Source: Modestobacter sp. L9-4 | GTDB taxonomy: Bacteria > Actinomycetota > Actinomycetes > Mycobacteriales > Geodermatophilaceae | Assembly (NCBI RefSeq): GCF_019112525.1 | Contig: NZ_CP077800.1 | Coordinates: 1,798,001 to 1,862,000, forward strand | Length of the DNA: 64,000 nt | Direction: 5' to 3' | Shown here: positions 59,138 to 64,000 of the stretch, piece after piece | How positions within the stretch are numbered: the first letter of the stretch is position 1 | Layout of the letters: the number at the start of each line of letters is the position of its first letter | The notes under the pieces: model-generated | What the model was told of the DNA's origin: nothing | The model's input: the letters and a program-made list of their open reading frames with translations, nothing else | Database searches by the model: none | Made by a program: the position numbers and the translations under genes

Positions 59138-59256
59138 CTGTTCTCCCTGGTCGGGCGCGGTGCCTGCGGGGTGGGAGCGGGCACCGGGGCCGCGCCGCTG
59201 GTCGGGTCGGGCGCCGCCGTCCGGGGGGACGGCGGCGCCTCGTCCTGCTGGCTCAT
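59134..59256 (-). CDS. Possible 40-residue Pro-rich leader protein coupled to grpE
   Basis: An ATG at 59256 with GGGAG upstream encodes MSQQDEAPPSPRTAAPDP and continues Pro/Ala-rich to a TGA overlapping the grpE ATG. It resembles the disordered N-terminal extension of longer GrpE proteins but is in another frame. Either a real coupled leader peptide, a remnant, or a frameshift in the sequence. Confidence 0.45.
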   Translation of the reverse strand: MSQQDEAPPSPRTAAPDPTSGAAPVPAPTPQAPRPTRENR

Positions 59257-59312
59257 GGTCTCCCGCACCCGCCACCGACCCGGGGACCCGGGCCGGTGGC
59301 GGGCAGGAGACC
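59257..59312 (-). promoter_or_regulatory. Nested hairpin between dnaK and grpE that pairs with a ribosome site
   Basis: Outer arms GGTCTCC (59257-59263) and GGAGACC (59306-59312); inner arms CCCGCCACCG (59268-59277) and CGGTGGCGGG (59294-59303). In the mRNA the Shine-Dalgarno sequence of the 40-codon frame lies inside the stem directly before its ATG. Confidence 0.65.
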
Positions 59313-59319
59313 GTCGAGG

Positions 59320-61197
59320 TCAGCGCTTGTCGTCGTCCACGATCTCGGCGTCGACGACGTCGTCGTCGGAGCCGGTGGCGGTGGACCCGGTCGAGCCCTG
59401 ACCGGTGGCGCCGTCGAAGCCGGCGTCACCCGCAGGACCGGACGCGCCGTCGGACTGCGCCTGCGCGTAGAGCGCACCGCCGACCTCCTGCGAGACCCGG
59501 GCGACCTTCTCCTGCGCGGCCTTGATGGCGTCGATGTCGGAGCCACCGAGGGCCCCGCGCAGCTCGCCGAGGGCCTCGCCCAGCTCGGTCTTCTTCTCCT
59601 CGGGGATCTTGTCGCCGTTCTCCGCGAGGAACTTCTCCGTCTGGTACTGCAGCGACTCCGCGAGGTTGCGGGTCTCGGCGTCGTCGCGACGCTTCTTGTC
59701 CTCCTCGGCGTGCGCCTCGGCGTCGGCCATCATCCGGGCGATGTCGTCCTTGGGCAGCGCCGAGCCGCCGGTGATGGTCATCGACTGCTCCTTGCCGGTG
59801 CCCAGGTCCTTGGCGTGGACGTGCACGATGCCGTTGGCGTCGATGTCGAAGGCCACCTCGATCTGCGGGACGCCGCGGGGCGCCGGGGGCAGACCGGTCA
59901 GCTCGAACATGCCGAGCTTCTTGTTGTAGGAGGCCATCTCGCGCTCGCCCTGGAAGACCTGGATCTGCACAGAGGGCTGGTTGTCGTCGGCCGTCGTGAA
60001 GATCTCCGAGCGCTTGGTCGGGATCGTGGTGTTGCGCTCGATGAGCTTGGTCATGATCCCGCCCTTGGTCTCGATGCCCAGGGACAGCGGGGTGACGTCG
60101 AGGAGCAGGACGTCCTTGACCTCACCGCGGAGGACACCGGCCTGCAGCGCGGCGCCCACGGCGACGACCTCGTCGGGGTTGACGCCCTTGTTGGGCTCCT
60201 TGCCCCCGGTGAGCTCGCGGACCAGGTCGGACACGGCCGGCATGCGGGTCGAGCCACCGACGAGGACGACGTGGTCGATGTCGCCGACCTTGATGCCGGC
60301 GTCGCGGATCGCCTGGTTGAACGGGGCCTTGGTGCGGTCCAGGAGGTCCTGGGTCAGCCGCTGGAACTCCGCGCGGGTGATCGTGATGTCCAGGAACATC
60401 GGGCCGTCGGCGCCGGCGGTGATGTAGGGCAGGTTGACGTTGGTCGACTGCGCGCCGGACAGCTCGATCTTGGCCTTCTCCGCGGCCTCGCGGAGGCGCT
60501 GCATGGCCAGCTTGTCCTTGGACAGGTCGACACCGCTGGTGACGTTGAACGTCTGCACCAGGTGCTTGACGATCCGCTCGTCCCAGTCGTCACCGCCGAG
60601 CTTGTTGTCACCGGCGGTGGACTTGACCTCGATGACGCCGTCGCCGATCTCGAGCAGCGACACGTCGAACGTGCCACCGCCGAGGTCGAAGACCAGGATG
60701 GTCTGCTCGGTCTCGCCCTTGTCCAGGCCGTAGGCCAGTGCGGCCGCGGTGGGCTCGTTGACGACGCGCAGGACGTTGAGGCCGGCGATCTCACCGGCCT
60801 CCTTGGTGGCCTGGCGCTGGGCGTCCTCGAAGTAGGCCGGGACGGTGATGACGGCCTCGGTGACCGGCTCGCCCAGGTAGGTCTCGGCGTCCCGCTTGAG
60901 CTTCTGCAGGATCCGCGCGCTGATCTCCTGCGGGGTGTACTGCTTGCCGTCGATGTCGCCGGTCTTCCAGGTGGTGCCGATCTCGCGCTTGACGCTGCGG
61001 ATCGTGCGGTCGACGTTGGTGACCGCCTGGTTCTTGGCCGACTGGCCGACGAGGACCTCGCCGTTGCGGGCGAAGGCCACGACCGAGGGGGTGGTGCGCG
61101 CACCCTCGGCGTTGGCGATGACGGTGGGCTCGCCGCCCTCGAGGACCGCGACGACCGAGTTCGTGGTGCCGAGGTCGATGCCGACTGCTCGTGCCAT
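59320..61197 (-). CDS. dnaK: Chaperone DnaK (Hsp70)
   Basis: A 625-residue Hsp70: [18 protein letters not shown] at the N-terminus, phosphate loop [15 protein letters not shown] near 170, [12 protein letters not shown] near 310, substrate domain from about 370 with [17 protein letters not shown], and a disordered acidic tail ending [19 protein letters not shown] precedes the ATG. First gene of dnaK-grpE-dnaJ-hspR; DnaK also serves as co-repressor of HspR. Confidence 0.98.
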   Translation of the reverse strand: MARAVGIDLGTTNSVVAVLEGGEPTVIANAEGARTTPSVVAFARNGEVLVGQSAKNQAVTNVDRTIRSVKREIGTTWKTGDIDGKQYTPQEISARILQKLKRDAETYLGEPVTEAVITVPAYFEDAQRQATKEAGEIAGLNVLRVVNEPTAAALAYGLDKGETEQTILVFDLGGGTFDVSLLEIGDGVIEVKSTAGDNKLGGDDWDERIVKHLVQTFNVTSGVDLSKDKLAMQRLREAAEKAKIELSGAQSTNVNLPYITAGADGPMFLDITITRAEFQRLTQDLLDRTKAPFNQAIRDAGIKVGDIDHVVLVGGSTRMPAVSDLVRELTGGKEPNKGVNPDEVVAVGAALQAGVLRGEVKDVLLLDVTPLSLGIETKGGIMTKLIERNTTIPTKRSEIFTTADDNQPSVQIQVFQGEREMASYNKKLGMFELTGLPPAPRGVPQIEVAFDIDANGIVHVHAKDLGTGKEQSMTITGGSALPKDDIARMMADAEAHAEEDKKRRDDAETRNLAESLQYQTEKFLAENGDKIPEEKKTELGEALGELRGALGGSDIDAIKAAQEKVARVSQEVGGALYAQAQSDGASGPAGDAGFDGATGQGSTGSTATGSDDDVVDAEIVDDDKR

Positions 61198-61273
61198 GGG
61201 AGGCCTCTCCTGTGCTCGCTGTGTGGGTGGTGCTGATCGAGGAGCCGAGGGACCCCGGCGGGCTCACAGGAGC

Positions 61274-61294
61274 CCTGCGCCGGGTCCGCTCAAC
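61274..61294. promoter_or_regulatory. HAIR-like element upstream of dnaK
   Basis: CCTGCGC (61274-61280), 7-base spacer, GCTCAAC (61288-61294). The right arm is identical to that of the clpB site; the left arm matches the consensus at only 4 of 7. It lies about 80 bases before the dnaK ATG. Confidence 0.55.
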
Positions 61295-61386
61295 TTTCCT
61301 GCCCAGCCTAACGGCAGACCCCGGCGCCGTGTTCCCGGGTCGCGGGCCGCACCGTCCGCCGGGACGACGGCGACGACACTGGGGGC

Positions 61387-61413
61387 ATGACCGACCGCCC
61401 GGGCCCACGATGA
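61387..61413 (+). CDS. Possible 8-codon upstream reading frame
   Basis: MTDRPGPR followed by a TGA that overlaps the ATG at 61410 (ATGA). It could couple translation of the following membrane protein gene, which lacks its own Shine-Dalgarno sequence. Confidence 0.35.
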   Translation: MTDRPGPR

Positions 61414-61970
61414 GCTCGCCGTTCGGCGGGGTCCGCCGCCGAGGGGACGACGAGCGCGCCGCCGCCGACCGCAGCACCCGCATGCACTACGCGCGGGACC
61501 TCAACGACGAGCGTGCGCTGGCCGACGACCGCCCCACGATCCGCCGCAGCCGCAACTGGACCTGGCTGGCCGTCGCGGTGGTGGTGCTGGCCGTGCTGGC
61601 CTTCGCCAACACCCGCGGGGCGGGTGAGGTGCCGATCACCGCCGACTGCGCGACCCCGCGCATCGCCGTGGAGACCAGTCAGGTCGTCGCCGGGCAGCCG
61701 CTGCGGTTCCGGCTCACCGGCCCCGACGACACGGCCTACGTGGTCACCCTGGACGGCGCCCCGGTGCGCGGCGACGCCGGCAACACCGTGACCTACACCC
61801 AGACCGACGCGGGGCCGGCGCTGCGGCTGCAGCAGTGCCTGAGCCCGACGCTGCTGCTGGCCACACCGGCCGGCGACGGGCCGCACGAGCTGGCACTGCT
61901 CCGGCTGGCCGACGACGGCACGACGGCACCGGCCGCCGCGGTCACCCTCACGGTCACCGGCACCCGCTAG
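61410..61970 (+). CDS. Membrane-anchored protein with extracytoplasmic beta domain
   Basis: A 186-residue protein: charged cytoplasmic N-terminus with many Arg/Asp (1-45), one membrane segment (WTWLAVAVVVLAVLAFA, 50-67), then a beta-rich domain with two cysteines (TADCATPR and LQQCLSP) likely disulfide-bonded. Position next to dnaK in the opposite direction suggests an actinobacterial conserved gene, but I do not recognise the family. Confidence 0.75.
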   Translation: MSSPFGGVRRRGDDERAAADRSTRMHYARDLNDERALADDRPTIRRSRNWTWLAVAVVVLAVLAFANTRGAGEVPITADCATPRIAVETSQVVAGQPLRFRLTGPDDTAYVVTLDGAPVRGDAGNTVTYTQTDAGPALRLQQCLSPTLLLATPAGDGPHELALLRLADDGTTAPAAAVTLTVTGTR

Positions 61971-62020
61971 CGGCAGGGCCCCGCCCTGCCGCTGGCGGCC
62001 GGGACCTGCACAGTGGCCGG

Positions 62021-62986
62021 GTGCTCCTCCACCTGCGGGTGACGGTGCCGGCCGACCGGTCCGGCGCCGTCCACGACCTGTTCGCCGGCTCCCCCGGAGT
62101 CGCCCACCTCGCCGTCCTCCCCGGTGCCGCACTGCGCCCGGCCGGCGACCTGTTCCTCGTCGACGTCGCCCGGGAGTCCGCCGACGCGCTCATCGACGAC
62201 CTGCGCGACCTGGGCGTGGACGCCGACGGCGGGATCGCGATGGAGGCGGTGGACGCCGCCGTCTCGCGCAGCGCCGAGGAGGCCGAGGAGCGCGCCCCCG
62301 GCGACGGCTCGGACGCCGTGGTCTGGGAGCAGGTGGTCCGCTCGACGGCGGCCGACGCCGCGCTGTCGGTGTCCTTCCTCGCCTTCCTGACCATCGCCAC
62401 CCTGCTGGCCGCGGTCGCGGTCGTCACCGACTCGGCGGTCCTGGTGATCGGGGCGATGGTGCTGGGCCCGGAGTTCGGCCCGCTGGCCGCGCTCGCCGTC
62501 GGGCTGGTGCACCGGCGGCCGGCGATGACCCGCCAGGCCCTGGGCACGCTGGCCGCTGGGTTCGCCGTGGCGGTCGCGCTGACCACGCTCGCCGCGCTGC
62601 TCGGGCGGGCGCTGGGCTGGTTCGGCCCCGAGCTGCTCACCCAGGACCGCCCGGCGACCTACTTCATCACCCACCCCGACCGCTGGTCGCTGGTCGTCGC
62701 GGTGCTCGCCGGCGTGGCCGGGGTGCTGTCGCTGACCTCGGCCCGCTCGGGCGCGCTGGTCGGCGTCTTCATCTCCGTCACCACCGTGCCCGCCGCCGGA
62801 GCCATGGCGCTGGGTCTCGCCCTGGGCGACGCCCGCGAGTTCGGCGAGGCGACGGCCCAGCTGGCGGTCAACGTCACCGGCATCCTCGTGGCCGCACTGG
62901 TGACCCTGGCCCTGCAGCGGGCCGTGTGGCACCGGGTGCCGCAGGCCACGCCCCGCCTGCAGCGGGTGGGGCAGCGCGGGTCCTGA
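62021..62986 (+). CDS. DUF389 (TIGR00341-type) membrane protein
   Basis: A 321-residue protein with a soluble N-terminal domain (1-110) and six or so membrane segments beginning SFLAFLTIATLLAAVAVVTD, including AVLVIGAMVLGPEFGPLAALA, typical of DUF389 proteins. The role is unknown. The GTG at 62021 matches the start of the conserved region (LLHLRVTVPAD). Confidence 0.88.
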   Translation: MLLHLRVTVPADRSGAVHDLFAGSPGVAHLAVLPGAALRPAGDLFLVDVARESADALIDDLRDLGVDADGGIAMEAVDAAVSRSAEEAEERAPGDGSDAVVWEQVVRSTAADAALSVSFLAFLTIATLLAAVAVVTDSAVLVIGAMVLGPEFGPLAALAVGLVHRRPAMTRQALGTLAAGFAVAVALTTLAALLGRALGWFGPELLTQDRPATYFITHPDRWSLVVAVLAGVAGVLSLTSARSGALVGVFISVTTVPAAGAMALGLALGDAREFGEATAQLAVNVTGILVAALVTLALQRAVWHRVPQATPRLQRVGQRGS

Positions 62987-63036
62987 CCGGGACCCGCGCT
63001 CATCGGGCGGCCCCGCACAGAGCAGGATGACCGGAC

Positions 63037-64000
63037 GTGACCCGCCCCGCCGCCGCGCCGCCCGCCACCTCCTCGCGGCGGGGGCTGCTCCTGGTCGGGA
63101 CGGCGATCGTGCTGACCGGCTTCAACCTGCGCACCGCGGTCAACAGCGTCGGCCCGGTGCTCGAGGAGATCGAGAGCGGTCTGGGCATCAGCTCCGGGCT
63201 GGCCGGGCTGATCACCAGCATGCCGCTGATCTGCTTCGCGCTGATCGGCTTCGCCGGCCCGCCGCTGGCCGCCCGGTACCGCGACGGGCACGTGCTGGCC
63301 GCCGCGCTGGCGGTGATGACCCTGGGCCTGCTCGCCCGGGTCTCGGTGCCGAACGTGTGGGTGTTCCTGCTCGGCACCGTGGCCACGATGGTGGGCGGGG
63401 CGCTGGGCAACGTGCTGCTGCCCGGCCTGGTCAAGCGCTGGTTCCCCGACCGCACGGGGCTGCTGGTGGGCGCCTACAGCACCGCGCTGGCCATCGGTGG
63501 CGCGGTCGCCAGCGTCTCGACCGGGCCGATCGCCGAACGGGCAGGCGTCGACGGCTGGCGCTGGGGCCTGGGCATCTGGGCGGCGTTCGCGCTGGTCGCG
63601 GCGCTGCCGTGGCTGTTCGTCCCGGTCCGCCCGGGCGCCTCGCGGGGCAACCACACCGCCGTCCGGCTGCGGGCGCTCACCCACAGCCGGCTGGCCTGGC
63701 TGATGGCCGCCTTCTTCGGGCTGCAGGCGATGCAGGCCTACGTGATCGTGGGCTGGACGGCCCAGTACCTGCGCGACCAGGGGATGTCGCAGCACACGGC
63801 CGGCGCCCTGGTCGGCCTCAACGCGCTCATCGTCATCCCGCTGAACGCCGTCGTCCCGCTGGGGGCGGTGCGCCAGCACCTGCAGCGGCCGATGCTGCTG
63901 GGCTTCGTGGCCTGCTACCTGGCCGGCTGGACCGGGCTGCTGCTCGCGCCGCTGACGCTGACCTGGCTCTGGGTCTGCCTGCTGGGCACCGGCATGGGCA
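63037..64000 (+). CDS. MFS transporter, CynX/NimT family, 3-prime end beyond window
   Basis: The first 321 residues of a 12-segment carrier starting VTRPAAAPPATSSRRG. TGFNLRTAVNSVGPVLEEI in segment 1, LLPGLVKRWFPDRTGLLVGAY after segment 4 and ERAGVDGWRWGLGIWAAFAL fit the CynX/NimT (cyanate/nitroimidazole) branch. GTG start at 63037. It follows the DUF389 gene by 50 bases on the same strand. Confidence 0.88.
   Translation, partial: MTRPAAAPPATSSRRGLLLVGTAIVLTGFNLRTAVNSVGPVLEEIESGLGISSGLAGLITSMPLICFALIGFAGPPLAARYRDGHVLAAALAVMTLGLLARVSVPNVWVFLLGTVATMVGGALGNVLLPGLVKRWFPDRTGLLVGAYSTALAIGGAVASVSTGPIAERAGVDGWRWGLGIWAAFALVAALPWLFVPVRPGASRGNHTAVRLRALTHSRLAWLMAAFFGLQAMQAYVIVGWTAQYLRDQGMSQHTAGALVGLNALIVIPLNAVVPLGAVRQHLQRPMLLGFVACYLAGWTGLLLAPLTLTWLWVCLLGTGMG

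Overview
The window is a chromosomal segment of a very GC-rich (roughly 73 percent) actinobacterium. Supporting signs are a mycothiol-dependent formaldehyde dehydrogenase, DUF3073 next to purM, DUF3151 next to a class II fructose-bisphosphate aldolase, a dnaK-grpE-dnaJ-hspR operon, LGFP-repeat cell-wall proteins, a GPGG-motif small membrane protein and many leaderless GTG/ATG starts. The family Geodermatophilaceae (Blastococcus, Modestobacter, Geodermatophilus) is my best guess; that placement is inference. I saw no rRNA, tRNA, CRISPR array, prophage or insertion sequence.

Layout. 0-8 kb: an MBL hydrolase cut by the window edge, a lipoprotein, an M23 coiled-coil peptidoglycan peptidase, a complete Frc/ribose-type sugar ABC transporter, a leucine/valine dehydrogenase, and a lower-GC two-domain alpha/beta hydrolase that looks acquired. 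8-36 kb: de novo purine synthesis genes in several small operons (purF-purM; purS-purQ-purL plus a sterol-carrier-like gene; purB-purC; purD; purA). Between them lie a formaldehyde module (mscR, MBL hydrolase, divergent oxalate/formate-type MFS carrier with a 45-residue partner), a GH3-LGFP cell-wall protein, a PilZ protein, a divergently regulated catabolic module (RpiR regulator; MFS carrier, GAF protein, amidohydrolase), an AI-2E exporter, a TetR/SDR pair with visible twin operators, and a glycerophosphodiester phosphodiesterase. 36-44 kb: a second sugar ABC permease/ATPase pair without a binding protein and with degenerate ATPase motifs, then DUF3151-fba, DedA, pyrE, a fasciclin lipoprotein and small membrane proteins. 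44-54 kb: a secreted three-discoidin-domain glycosidase, a YGQQ-rich DUF4190 protein, clpB with a HspR operator, ohrR-osmC, and a MarR-controlled DHA2 drug exporter. 54-64 kb: malate synthase, a MarR regulator, the hspR-dnaJ-grpE-dnaK operon, and DUF389 and MFS membrane proteins.

How it works together. Gene order from purA to dnaK (purA, DUF3151, fba, DedA, pyrE, clpB, dnaJK) recalls the Mycobacterium tuberculosis Rv0350-Rv0384c neighbourhood, so this is a conserved core region with accessory inserts. HspR, encoded at 57 kb, probably represses both its own operon and clpB at 48-50 kb, because HAIR-like inverted repeats sit upstream of both. Overlapping stop/start codons (ATGA, GTGA, TTGA) mark tight translational coupling in most operons. 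The least explained items are the RpiR/MFS/GAF/amidohydrolase module, the low-GC hydrolase, the formaldehyde/formate cluster with its tiny transporter partner, a hairpin plus 40-codon reading frame between dnaK and grpE, and a family of intergenic palindromic elements.
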